A DNA stretch of 26,414 nt. It comes from Kiritimatiellia bacterium (GTDB lineage Bacteria; Verrucomicrobiota; Kiritimatiellia; RFP12; UBA1067). Of this stretch, positions 8,063-15,674 are shown piece by piece (the stretch's first letter is position 1; each line of letters opens with the position of its first letter). The DNA is taken from positions 1 through 26,414 of the forward strand of contig JAGBZQ010000007.1 of NCBI GenBank assembly GCA_017628165.1. The letters run 5' to 3'. Both the position numbers and the translations under genes were made by a program. The notes under the pieces were generated by a model. It saw only the letters and a program-made list of their open reading frames with translations, was not told where the DNA came from and made no database searches.

Positions 8063-8412
8063 CGAAAAATCCTCTCAAAAAGATTAGCGCGCCTGACGCG
8101 CACACGATTACCGGACGTAGGCGTCATGACGAATTTCTCCACTCCCGACACCGGAAGCTCAAGCGGCACAGGATGCTCGGGAATGTAGCGGTTCCTAAGC
8201 GGCACAGAAACGCCTGCCGCACCTGCACGAAGAAAAAGCTCGCCGCGCAGAAAATCAATTGAAAACCTTACCCCTGCATCATTGCGGACATCAAGAGTCA
8301 AAAGAAGTCTCCGTGGGCACTCATCAAGCGAAGCGAATATCTCGGCAAGATAGCGCCGCAAAGCCTCGCACGAAGGCTCGCGGCGATCCATGGTAATGCT
8401 CGCGCGCTCCAC
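8059..8412 (-). CDS. Small protein of unknown function between acyl-CoA ligase and PP-loop gene
   Basis: I do not recognise this 117-residue protein. It is soluble and rich in Arg and Leu, with no signal peptide, membrane helix or Cys motif (one Cys near the start and one near residue 32). The middle alternates hydrophobic and charged residues (RRLLLTLDV, RFSIDFLRGELFLRAGAAGVSVPL) like a small beta-sheet fold, and it ends in a basic tail (RVRVRRANLFERIFR). The start is GTG, immediately after the TAA of the ligase gene. It is supported by a GGAGG Shine-Dalgarno 5 bases upstream that lies inside the end of the ligase gene. An ATG at 8391 is a weaker alternative. The stop overlaps the next start (ATGA). 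The tight coupling makes a real gene very likely. Confidence 0.75.
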   Translation of the reverse strand: MERASITMDRREPSCEALRRYLAEIFASLDECPRRLLLTLDVRNDAGVRFSIDFLRGELFLRAGAAGVSVPLRNRYIPEHPVPLELPVSGVEKFVMTPTSGNRVRVRRANLFERIFR

Positions 8413-10149
8413 TTACGCCTCCGGCCAAAGATCGTGGGCGAGCTCGCGAAGTTTGTACTTCTGAATCTTCTGTGACGCGGTCATCGGAAATACATCCAAG
8501 AAATGGACATACTTTGGAATCTTGAACCATGATATCTTGTCTTTGCAGAACGTTGCCACGTCATGCTCGGAAATCTCCGCCCCTTCAGAGCGGATGATGA
8601 ACGCGGCAGGCTGCTCGCCGTACTTCTTGGACGGGCATCCCACAACCGCAACGTCACGCACACCAGGCATCGTCCCGAGAAAATCCTCAACCTCTTTGGG
8701 AGAAATATTCTCGCCGCCGCGAATGATGAGATCCTTAAGGCGCCCTGTAATGTAGTAGTAGCCGTCAGCATCCATGCGGCCGATATCACCAGAGTGGAGC
8801 CAACCGTTCTTATCGATGCAGGCGGCCGTCTGCTCAGGCATCTTGTAATATCCCTTCATCGTGTTATAGCCACGGCAGCAAATTTCACCGTCAGTCCCGA
8901 TGGGCGCGATATCGCCCGTGTCAGGATTGATAATCGCAACCTCAATGCCGGGAAGCGCCTGACCGATCGTCTGGCACTTACGCTCGATGGACTTCTCAAA
9001 ATAGCGCGTCATCGTCATCACGGGGCCAGCCTCTGTAAGGCCATAGGGATTGGTGACTTCGCGCATATACATTCTGTCGAAGACCTGCTGCATTCTGTGC
9101 ACCGGGCAAGCAGAACCCGACATGATGCCCGTCCTGAGCGAACTGAAATCGAACTTCGGGAAAAGCGGATGATCAAGCATCGCGATGTACATCGTGGGAA
9201 CGCCGTATGTGGCGGTGCACTTTTCACGCTCGATAGAAGTCATGACCTGCACGGGATCGAATTTCTCGAGAAACACCATCGTCGAGCCATGATTTACGCA
9301 GCTCATCACGCCGAGAACGCATCCAAAACAATGGAACAGCGGCACAGGAATGCAAACGCGGTCACGCGAAGAGAGATTCTGGCACGCGCCGATCCAGAAA
9401 CCGTCATTGGCAATATTGCGATGCGTGAGCTGAACGCCTTTTGGGAAACCCGTCGTGCCGCTCGTATACTGCATGTTCACGATATCGTCGACATGGCACT
9501 CGGACTGGCGAGATACATAATCCTCCCACGGGGTTTCAACGGCAAGCTGCATTACCTCGTTGAGCGAATACATCCCGCGGTGCTTCTCCCCGCCGAGGAA
9601 CATGACACGCTTAAGACAAGGATACTTCTCACTCTTAAGATCGCCGCGCGGGCGCGTCTTGAGCTCTGGAAGAAGCGTGTTGATCACTTGGACATAGTCG
9701 CAATCGCGATAGCCGGATATGATGAAGAGATTCTCCGCGTCAGACTGTTTGAGCGCGAAGTCCATCTCACGCTCCTTGTAGTTCGTATTGAGCGGCAGAA
9801 GCACGGCGCCGATCTTGGCGGCCGCGAACATAAGCACCACCCAGTGCGGAACGTTCGTGGCCCAAAGAGCGATCTTCTCGCCCTTCTTGACTCCAAGCGC
9901 CATAAGGCCGCGGGCAAGGCGATCTACCTCCTCGCCGAACTGATACCACGTAAGCCTGAAATCACGATCCGCATAAACAACGGCATCATTCTCTCCGCAG
10001 CGAGCAATCGTTTGATCAAGAAGCTGTCCAAGCGTATACTCGCGCATAACCGGCAGATTGTGCCAGGCAACGCCTTGTGAAACACTCTGAACGAACGGAG
10101 CCTTACGCGGAGCCGTTCCGTATGGGTCTGTAAGCTTGAACTCTTGCAT
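8413..10149 (-). CDS. AMP-dependent acyl-CoA synthetase (fatty-acid ligase family)
   Basis: This 578-residue ANL-superfamily enzyme activates a carboxylic acid with ATP to an acyl-adenylate and then transfers the acyl group to CoA. Motifs seen are the phosphate-binding loop YTSGTTGFPKG (228-238), NPYGLTEAGP (adenine-binding region), WLHSGDIG, GRLKDLIIRGGENISPKEVE (hinge) and the C-terminal catalytic Lys in QKIQK (about residue 561). The N-terminus (WHNLPVMREYTLGQLLD) is typical of medium/long-chain fatty-acyl-CoA synthetases of the FadD/YngI kind; the exact chain length is not readable. It is the first gene of the operon leading to the TonB receptor. The ATG at 10149 is preceded by AAGG with 7-base spacing and a strong -10 element. 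Confidence 0.9.
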   Translation of the reverse strand: MQEFKLTDPYGTAPRKAPFVQSVSQGVAWHNLPVMREYTLGQLLDQTIARCGENDAVVYADRDFRLTWYQFGEEVDRLARGLMALGVKKGEKIALWATNVPHWVVLMFAAAKIGAVLLPLNTNYKEREMDFALKQSDAENLFIISGYRDCDYVQVINTLLPELKTRPRGDLKSEKYPCLKRVMFLGGEKHRGMYSLNEVMQLAVETPWEDYVSRQSECHVDDIVNMQYTSGTTGFPKGVQLTHRNIANDGFWIGACQNLSSRDRVCIPVPLFHCFGCVLGVMSCVNHGSTMVFLEKFDPVQVMTSIEREKCTATYGVPTMYIAMLDHPLFPKFDFSSLRTGIMSGSACPVHRMQQVFDRMYMREVTNPYGLTEAGPVMTMTRYFEKSIERKCQTIGQALPGIEVAIINPDTGDIAPIGTDGEICCRGYNTMKGYYKMPEQTAACIDKNGWLHSGDIGRMDADGYYYITGRLKDLIIRGGENISPKEVEDFLGTMPGVRDVAVVGCPSKKYGEQPAAFIIRSEGAEISEHDVATFCKDKISWFKIPKYVHFLDVFPMTASQKIQKYKLRELAHDLWPEA

Positions 10150-10177
10150 ATTTGTACCTTTTAAACCTTAATTCTGT

Positions 10178-10186
10178 ATTATACCA
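10178..10186 (-). promoter_or_regulatory. Extended -10 element for the acyl-CoA ligase operon
   Basis: The minus strand reads TGGTATAAT, a consensus -10 with an upstream TG. The stop codon TAA of the Nif3-family gene (10179-10181) lies inside it. The 12 bases ATTTGGTATAAT are identical to those before pheS. No -35 box at normal spacing is obvious. Confidence 0.7.
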
Positions 10187-10928
10187 AATTCTGCGGCCTT
10201 CTACGCAATTCTCGCGCCGGCAGGATCGGGATGAAAAAAGTTTCTGCTCCAATCGATTCAGCCATTGCCCGCTGAAGGGCTTTAATGCCGAATGTCTCCG
10301 TCTCGTAATGCCCTGCCTGAATCATACGCATGCCCACATTTTCGGCCGCTATGACATCCGCCCAAGAAGCCTCGCCGGTGATGAAAAGGCTACAGCCAAG
10401 ATTCTTCGCCTCTTCAGCAAAGTCTCCTGCGCCGCCCGAACATACGCCCACCTTCTCGCCAGCAGAAAGAAAAATCTCCGCTTCCCCGATACGGTAAACT
10501 CCATCTTTAGAAGCCTTCCCCGTCACGCCAATAATGTTGCCATGATAAGAAAACGCCTTCGCAATATCCTTAAGCTCTAAATGACGGGCAATCTCCCAGT
10601 TGTTACCCCACTTTTCATTCGCATCAAGAGGAAGATGCACTGCATAGAGCGCCACATTGGCATCCATCGCGGTCTTAATCACCTCATAGACACCGCCCGT
10701 AATCCGCTTGATTCCTCCGCCCCATGAAATGCCGTGATGAACCACGCAAAGCTCAGCGCCGGCAGAAGCGGCCTTGGCTATAAAATCAACGGAAGCATCA
10801 ACACCAAAGGCGACGCGAGAAATCGCATCGCCTCTGCGCGAGATCTGGAGGGAGTTGTTTGATACGTCATCAAACTTCCCGACCTCAAGCTCCCCGTCTA
10901 TCCATTCTGTAATCTCGGACAGCTTCAT
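10179..10928 (-). CDS. Nif3-like dinuclear metal-centre protein (DUF34 / YbgI family)
   Basis: The 249-residue cytoplasmic protein belongs to the NIF3/YbgI family, toroidal hexamers that bind two metal ions. These proteins are often called GTP cyclohydrolase 1 type 2, though the cellular role is unsettled. Conserved features are FGVDAS near residue 42, the metal-binding VVHHG, AVHLPLDANEKWGNN (the LDAH-type motif, with Asn where His is usual), the LFITGEASW segment, and AGHYETE near the C-terminus. The ATG at 10928 is preferred over the TTG one codon earlier. It lies 14 bases after the stop of the DUF1080 gene, with no clear Shine-Dalgarno. Co-transcription with the sugar-related gene upstream is likely, but no functional link is evident. 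Confidence 0.9.
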   Translation of the reverse strand: MKLSEITEWIDGELEVGKFDDVSNNSLQISRRGDAISRVAFGVDASVDFIAKAASAGAELCVVHHGISWGGGIKRITGGVYEVIKTAMDANVALYAVHLPLDANEKWGNNWEIARHLELKDIAKAFSYHGNIIGVTGKASKDGVYRIGEAEIFLSAGEKVGVCSGGAGDFAEEAKNLGCSLFITGEASWADVIAAENVGMRMIQAGHYETETFGIKALQRAMAESIGAETFFIPILPARELRRRPQNLV

Positions 10929-10942
10929 CAATCGCAGTAAAT

Positions 10943-13219
10943 TTACTTCTGAAGCCTTTCTACGGCAAGATTGATGTCATTGATGCGGCTATTGCCATCT
11001 TCACGCTCGATGACGTAAAAGCCCTTGTAGCCGAGATTCTCAAGCTCTTCAAGGAACGTCTTGCCGCCCACCTGGCCGTCACCCCAAGGCACTTCCTTAC
11101 CCCATGTGCCGGGCTTCTTCGTCTGAAGCGCGTCCTTCACATGAACCTGCACAATCCAAGGATAAAGTGTCTTGAGCGCATCAAGAGGCTTTCCCTTGGC
11201 GTAGAGGATCATGTTGGCAGGATCGAAATTAATCCCGACACCGGGAACATCCTTGAGGAACTTGGCCAAATCCTCAGCCGTCTCCTGCCCAGACTCAAGA
11301 ATGAGCTTAACGTCATGCTTAGCGCACTCATCACGCATCCACTTAATGCGGCTTACATACTTTTCATAAGCGGCCTTATCGGACTCGTCAAGGAAGCCTG
11401 CGTGAAGCGACATATACTTGGCTCCAAGCTCCTTGGAAAGCTTCGCACCCTTGGAAACGATTTCCTTGTTTGCATCCCAGTGCTGATCGGGAACGATTCC
11501 GCCGGTAGCCTTGATTGTCTCAAGCGTGGAATAATCCTCTCCGACAGTTCCGATCATCGTACCCATAATCTTCCACTCGCCGCGCTTGATTTTGCCCTTA
11601 ACAAAATCAAGCGTCTCGGCGCTTTCCGCATCGCCGTGACGGCCGTCGGCGTGGATGAACGGTCCAAGAGCGAGGTGAACGCCCTTAACACCCATTTTTT
11701 CCATCTCAGCGGCGACCTCCTTAAGAGGCTTGCGGAAACTCCAGCTGCAGACTCCCACGCGCTCTGGCTCGATGTTCTCCGTGGGAATCTCACGGATGAA
11801 GATGTTTCTCCATTCAAGAGGATCGCCGTGACACTGAAGCTCGATCTGATCCTTGGGGAAAATCGGACGGCTGCGGTCCCAGTAGTTCTCAAGCGTCACA
11901 TTGTCAACGACCTTCTCACCGTTAAGCCACACGGTGACCTTCTCGCCCTTCATGATGACATGGAAGCGGTTCCAGTCACCCACCTGCTTATCGGCAATCT
12001 TGAGCGCCCTTGAGGGATTCCACTTGTTGTTGTAAAGACCACCCGATCCAATGTGCCACTGGTTGTGGGCGTCCCAGATCTGAACCTGAGGCGCACCGCG
12101 CAGATAAAGGCCGGAATCGCCAGTGATGGAGAGAATGCGCCAGTCGGCCCACATTTCAAAGTCGGCGTAATCACGCTTGGTGGCGAGCGAATATCCGCCT
12201 CTAAAGCCATTGAAGTATAGATTTCCGTTCCTGACGCTCCAGAACTTGCGCATCTCATCGTCGGCAAACTTCTGGATGGCGGCGCGCTTTTCGGGAGTAG
12301 CGGCATAGCGCTTGAGGGGATTATCGAATCCTTCCTTGGTCGTCACGCCCTTCCACATGGCGAAGTCGCTCTCCTTGCCAGCGAAGTAAGTCTCGAAGCC
12401 CTTGGGGCACGCCATCGTCTGGTTAGGGCAGACATCACCCATCTTGGCGGAAGCGGGAAGCTCTTTAATGCGGATATTCTTCCATTTGACGTTCGAACCG
12501 TGCCCAAGCCAGCCAATGGGACCTGCCACATTGTGAAGGCCGGGATGCTTCCTGCCGTCAGGCGTGTCGCCATCGCCCTTGAACTTGGAGACATCGCCCT
12601 TGGTGATAAGGTAGCCGTTCAGATAAAACTCGATTTCGCTGCCAATAACCTTGACCTCGGCGAAGTTCCACATTCCAGGCTTGCGGACATAGCTGCCGCC
12701 GCCGGTGAATTTCTTATCCTTGCCCCAGATCTGCTTGTTCACATTGTCACGAAGAGACGGGAAGACACCGTAGACGGAACCAGTGTACTGGTAAGGCTGA
12801 AGCTTGTCCTTCTTCTCCTTGGCGTCATAGTAGCTGCTGCCGCCGTCATCGAGAAGCTGAAGCTCGCACATTCCGTAATACGCGGCGTCCTTACCGGGAA
12901 CCATGCGGATACCAAGACCGTTGTTGCCGTTGACGGGCATATTGAACTCAAAGCGGAGAACGAAGTTCGTATAGCTGCGCTTGGTGTAGAGATCTCCGCG
13001 GACACCATGGGGAAGCTTGCGCTCTGGATGACACTCAAGCGTTCCGTTCTTTACGGAATACATGGGAAGAGCACCGTCCCACTGTGAAAGCGTATCGTCA
13101 ATAAGAGAAACGAAGCCCTCATCAATCGTAGCAGGATAGCAACACTCGTCTGCGAAACTAACGCATCCACAAGTGGACCAGAAAAGCGCAATCGCGCCAA
13201 GAATTTTAAGTTTATTCAT
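10943..13219 (-). CDS. Secreted two-DUF1080 protein fused to a sugar-phosphate isomerase/epimerase-type TIM barrel
   Basis: The 758-residue protein has a signal peptide (core ILGAIALFWSTCG) with Cys residues near positions 17-19, so it may be a lipoprotein. Two DUF1080 (3-keto-disaccharide hydrolase/LamG-like) domains follow, at about 35-255 and 270-483. The first has SLIDDTLSQWDG, GNNGLGIRM and WNFAEVKVIG; the second has GDSGLYLRGAPQVQIWD and WNRFHVIMKGEKV. Residues 485-758 form an AP-endonuclease-2/xylose-isomerase-like barrel. Likely metal ligands are Glu in LILESGQE, Asp in INFDPANM, His in VQVHVKDA and Glu in YVIERE. DUF1080 proteins act on 3-keto-glycosides and glycans, and such barrels isomerise or epimerise sugars, so a periplasmic two-step sugar enzyme is inferred. 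It has the only clear two-box promoter on the minus strand, and an AGAGGT Shine-Dalgarno. Confidence 0.88.
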   Translation of the reverse strand: MNKLKILGAIALFWSTCGCVSFADECCYPATIDEGFVSLIDDTLSQWDGALPMYSVKNGTLECHPERKLPHGVRGDLYTKRSYTNFVLRFEFNMPVNGNNGLGIRMVPGKDAAYYGMCELQLLDDGGSSYYDAKEKKDKLQPYQYTGSVYGVFPSLRDNVNKQIWGKDKKFTGGGSYVRKPGMWNFAEVKVIGSEIEFYLNGYLITKGDVSKFKGDGDTPDGRKHPGLHNVAGPIGWLGHGSNVKWKNIRIKELPASAKMGDVCPNQTMACPKGFETYFAGKESDFAMWKGVTTKEGFDNPLKRYAATPEKRAAIQKFADDEMRKFWSVRNGNLYFNGFRGGYSLATKRDYADFEMWADWRILSITGDSGLYLRGAPQVQIWDAHNQWHIGSGGLYNNKWNPSRALKIADKQVGDWNRFHVIMKGEKVTVWLNGEKVVDNVTLENYWDRSRPIFPKDQIELQCHGDPLEWRNIFIREIPTENIEPERVGVCSWSFRKPLKEVAAEMEKMGVKGVHLALGPFIHADGRHGDAESAETLDFVKGKIKRGEWKIMGTMIGTVGEDYSTLETIKATGGIVPDQHWDANKEIVSKGAKLSKELGAKYMSLHAGFLDESDKAAYEKYVSRIKWMRDECAKHDVKLILESGQETAEDLAKFLKDVPGVGINFDPANMILYAKGKPLDALKTLYPWIVQVHVKDALQTKKPGTWGKEVPWGDGQVGGKTFLEELENLGYKGFYVIEREDGNSRINDINLAVERLQK

Positions 13220-13257
13220 AGCACCTCTTAGTATGGCATGTTTAACATTTTTAAATT

Positions 13258-13287
13258 AGTATACAAAAACAACCCCATTCAAGTCAA
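13258..13287 (-). promoter_or_regulatory. Sigma-70 type promoter of the DUF1080/TIM-barrel gene
   Basis: On the minus strand a -35 box TTGACT (13282-13287) and a -10 box TATACT (13258-13263) are separated by 18 bases. This leaves a leader of about 30 bases. It is divergent from the tRNA-Arg promoter. Confidence 0.75.
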
Positions 13288-13340
13288 TCAGCGGCGAATT
13301 CATTTCAGAGTAAAATCGCCCCCCCAAAAAGCATTTTTTT

Positions 13341-13349
13341 TGATATACT
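13341..13349 (+). promoter_or_regulatory. Extended -10 element of the tRNA-Arg gene
   Basis: TGATATACT follows a run of eight T and ends 25 bases before the mature tRNA. The 18 bases TTTTGATATACTACATCC are the same as before tRNA-Val. Confidence 0.7.
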
Positions 13350-13373
13350 ACATCCGTTTTCACTTTTGCAAAC

Positions 13374-13450
13374 GGTCCTGTAGCTCATTTGGACAGAGCA
13401 TCGGCCTTCTAAGCCGAGGGTAGTGGGTTCGAGCCCCGCCAGGACCGCCA
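13374..13450 (+). tRNA. tRNA-Arg, anticodon TCT
   Basis: This is a complete cloverleaf. Acceptor GGTCCTG pairs with CAGGACC, the D arm is GCTC/GAGC, and the anticodon stem TCGGC/GCCGA holds loop CTTCTAA with anticodon TCT at 13408-13410. The T arm carries GGTTCGAGCCC. A G discriminator and an encoded CCA (13448-13450) end the gene. It reads AGA (and AGG) codons. Its 3' end faces the 3' end of the exchanger gene 26 bases away, with no obvious terminator between them. Confidence 0.96.
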
Positions 13451-13476
13451 CTTTCAGCGCATTCTATCGCGCCGCC

Positions 13477-14478
13477 TTATCTCATTTCCCCATACACCAC
13501 CCAAACGGAATATGCAATAAAGAGCAGGCAGAAAACAAGCCCCTTACGGCGTCCTATAAGCCCCTCTTTGCACGGCGACCGGAAATTGACCCCCATAAGA
13601 GCTATCAAAAGCGAAAGAATTATCGTTGCCGGCAAATCACGGGTGAGGATTCCGCCCGAAAAGCCTTCTGCCGATGAAATAGAAGATGAAAGCCCCACTA
13701 CAGCGAGGGTGTTGAAAAAATTAGAGCCTACGATATTGCCGAGCACAAAATCATGCTCACCCTTGCGCGCGGCGGCGATCGCACTCGCGAGCTCCGGCAG
13801 AGACGTGCCGATGGCAACAATCGTAAGGCCTATCATGAGCTCGCTCACGCCAAGCGCACGGGCTGTATCAACGGCGCCCCAGACAAGGAAATGCGAGGAG
13901 CCTATAAGAAGAGCAAGGCCCAAGACGAGTTTCACGGCATCACACCACACGGATGTGCAGACTTTTTGATCTTTCTGCTCTGGCACGGCAGAAACGCTGC
14001 CGCCGGAATTATTCTTCTGGTCAAACCAGCAGTAAAGCGGCAACAATACGACAAAGCCGCCGAGAAGAGCAAAAGCATCAGCACGCGAACAGACATTGTC
14101 GCGCAAAAGAAAATACGAGACACCGGCTATAACAGCAAGAACGGGAGAAGCCACAAAGGTTGTTGCGGGCTTCGCGACAATAGGGCGGATGATTGCCGCG
14201 ACGCCGAGAATCCCTGCGATGTTGAAGATACAACTTCCATAGGCGTTGCCGAGAGAGAGATTTGAATGTCCGGCCATACCCGACATCGCACTGACGCAAA
14301 GCTCAGGCGCGCTCGTACCGAAACCGATAATCACCATTCCCACGATAAAAGGAGAAATCCCGAAGCGCCTTGCGATGCTCGCAGATGCGTCAATGAAGAT
14401 GTTACTCGAATAAGACAGCAGCGCAAGACCGCCTGCGATAAAAAATATGGAAAGCCAAAATGGAATATCTGCATTCAT
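13477..14478 (-). CDS. Calcium/sodium antiporter (CaCA family, YrbG-like)
   Basis: The 333-residue inner-membrane protein has about ten hydrophobic helices and the two inverted alpha-repeats of cation/Ca2+ exchangers. These are GFGTSAPELCVSAMSG followed by LGNAYGSCIFNIAG in the first half, and AIGTSLPELASAIAA followed by VLGNIVGSNFFNTLAV in the second. The Glu of each SAPEL/SLPEL motif is the expected ion ligand. It should export Ca2+ in exchange for Na+ or H+. A cytoplasmic loop (about residues 150-175) contains a QKNNSGGS stretch. The start follows the miaA stop by 9 bases with a GAGG Shine-Dalgarno, so it is the last gene of the dksA-lspA-miaA operon. Confidence 0.92.
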   Translation of the reverse strand: MNADIPFWLSIFFIAGGLALLSYSSNIFIDASASIARRFGISPFIVGMVIIGFGTSAPELCVSAMSGMAGHSNLSLGNAYGSCIFNIAGILGVAAIIRPIVAKPATTFVASPVLAVIAGVSYFLLRDNVCSRADAFALLGGFVVLLPLYCWFDQKNNSGGSVSAVPEQKDQKVCTSVWCDAVKLVLGLALLIGSSHFLVWGAVDTARALGVSELMIGLTIVAIGTSLPELASAIAAARKGEHDFVLGNIVGSNFFNTLAVVGLSSSISSAEGFSGGILTRDLPATIILSLLIALMGVNFRSPCKEGLIGRRKGLVFCLLFIAYSVWVVYGEMR

Positions 14479-14487
14479 GTTAAAACC

Positions 14488-15180
14488 TCATATTTCAGGT
14501 ATCTCAATACGCCAAGGTCCATTCTCGCGCCAGCATCGACGAACAGCCTCAACGGTAGGCTCCACATAGATGGCAGACGCCTGATGGCGAAACCATGTAT
14601 CCTGCCGCTTTGCAAGCTGGCAGGTGCGCACAAAAATTTTTTCGCGGGTATCGCCCTCGCGATAGCCGATTGCAAGCGACGCAGTTCGCGACCAAACAGG
14701 ATAAAGCTCGTGAAGCGCAGCCTTCTCGGCCTCAAGCCCCTGCATGAACATTTCATCCAAACGATCAGCGATGCGCCGGCGGACAACTGCGCGATCGATG
14801 CGGATCACCGGATACTCTGGCGGAGGCTGCTCCCATTTGCGATCAAGACCGCGCAATAGAGCAGAAAAATAAAGACCCGTCCCGCCGACTATTATAATAG
14901 GCTCGCTCTCGGGCCTTGCCTTAAGCCAGTCAGCCGCAGCCCTAAGCCACGCACCGGAGGAAAACTCCTCCGCCGGAGTGACAACGTCTACGCCCCCCAT
15001 CGAAAACTCCGAGATCTCGGATTTGGACGGCTTGGCGGTCCCTATGTCCATCCCCTTGTAAACAAGCATCGAATCGGCGCTTAATATCTTCGCCCCCATC
15101 TCACGCGCAAGCGCAGATGCAATCGCGCTCTTGCCGCTTGCCGTGGGCCCCGCAAGCAAATATGCAAAGCGCGAGGCCAT
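14488..15180 (-). CDS. miaA: tRNA dimethylallyltransferase, internally shortened
   Basis: MiaA adds an isopentenyl group to A37 of tRNAs that read codons starting with U. The 230-residue product has the P-loop AGPTASGKS (10-18), ADSMLVYKGMDIGTAKP (35-51), VGGTGLYFSALLRGL (98-112), IGYRE (171-175) and QLAKRQDTWFR (188-198), all in family order. E. coli MiaA is about 316 residues. Here about 55 residues are absent between LLRGL and VIRIDRAVV (residues 113-124). That segment in other MiaA proteins includes the helical insertion with the conserved DP..AARIHPND..R..RALEV stretch that helps hold the tRNA. The C-terminus is also short. The ATG at 15180 overlaps the lspA stop (TGATG) and is preferred over the GTG two codons earlier. 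Activity may be altered; the conserved flanks argue against a decaying gene. Confidence 0.9.
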   Translation of the reverse strand: MASRFAYLLAGPTASGKSAIASALAREMGAKILSADSMLVYKGMDIGTAKPSKSEISEFSMGGVDVVTPAEEFSSGAWLRAAADWLKARPESEPIIIVGGTGLYFSALLRGLDRKWEQPPPEYPVIRIDRAVVRRRIADRLDEMFMQGLEAEKAALHELYPVWSRTASLAIGYREGDTREKIFVRTCQLAKRQDTWFRHQASAIYVEPTVEAVRRCWRENGPWRIEIPEI

Positions 15181-15674
15181 CAGCACTTGCCCTTGCGCCC
15201 AGGCGCTGCGAACGAAAGAAACACAAGGAGAATCGCCGCAGAAGAAATCGCGACATCAGCCACGTTGAAGCACGGAAAATACCACGTCTCACGCCAGTGA
15301 AAACTCAGGAAATCCACCACTGCGCCTCGAAAAACCCTATCGATCATATTGCCGACAATCCCGGCGTAGAGAAGACACTCTGCCACAGCGCTCGTGCGCC
15401 TGACCCACAAAGGCCCCTCTAAGAAAAAGAAGTCCCTTCTCCTCCAGGCAACCACAACAAGCGCAAGCACGGCGAAGAGAGCCAAGGGCCAAACATGCCC
15501 CTGAAACATCCCCCATGCGCATCCCCTATTCTCTACATACGCAAGATCAAAAAATCCGGGAATCAGCGAAACCGAAGGAGCCCCCTTCAAATAATGAACG
15601 GCAAGCTCCTTGGTTATAGCGTCAATAACAACAAGATGAATTGACGCGAGAAAAAGTCTGAATATCCCGAACAT
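15180..15674 (-). CDS. lspA: Lipoprotein signal peptidase (signal peptidase II)
   Basis: The 164-residue inner-membrane aspartyl protease removes signal peptides from lipid-modified prolipoproteins. Four hydrophobic helices are visible. The catalytic aspartates are Asp112 in GNMIDRV and Asp140 in FNVADVAI. The conserved YVENRGCAWGMF segment (NxG.AW.. motif) lies at about 46-57 and VVDFLSFHW at about 119-127. Length is normal. The ATG overlaps the dksA-like stop by one base (TGATG) and its own stop overlaps the miaA start in the same way, so all three are translationally coupled. A substrate in this window is the RND-associated lipoprotein at 25148. Confidence 0.96.
   Translation of the reverse strand: MFGIFRLFLASIHLVVIDAITKELAVHYLKGAPSVSLIPGFFDLAYVENRGCAWGMFQGHVWPLALFAVLALVVVAWRRRDFFFLEGPLWVRRTSAVAECLLYAGIVGNMIDRVFRGAVVDFLSFHWRETWYFPCFNVADVAISSAAILLVFLSFAAPGRKGKC

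Noticed and set aside
8563..10080. A 505-codon plus-strand open frame
   Set aside because: It is antisense to the well-supported acyl-CoA ligase and has shadow-like composition.
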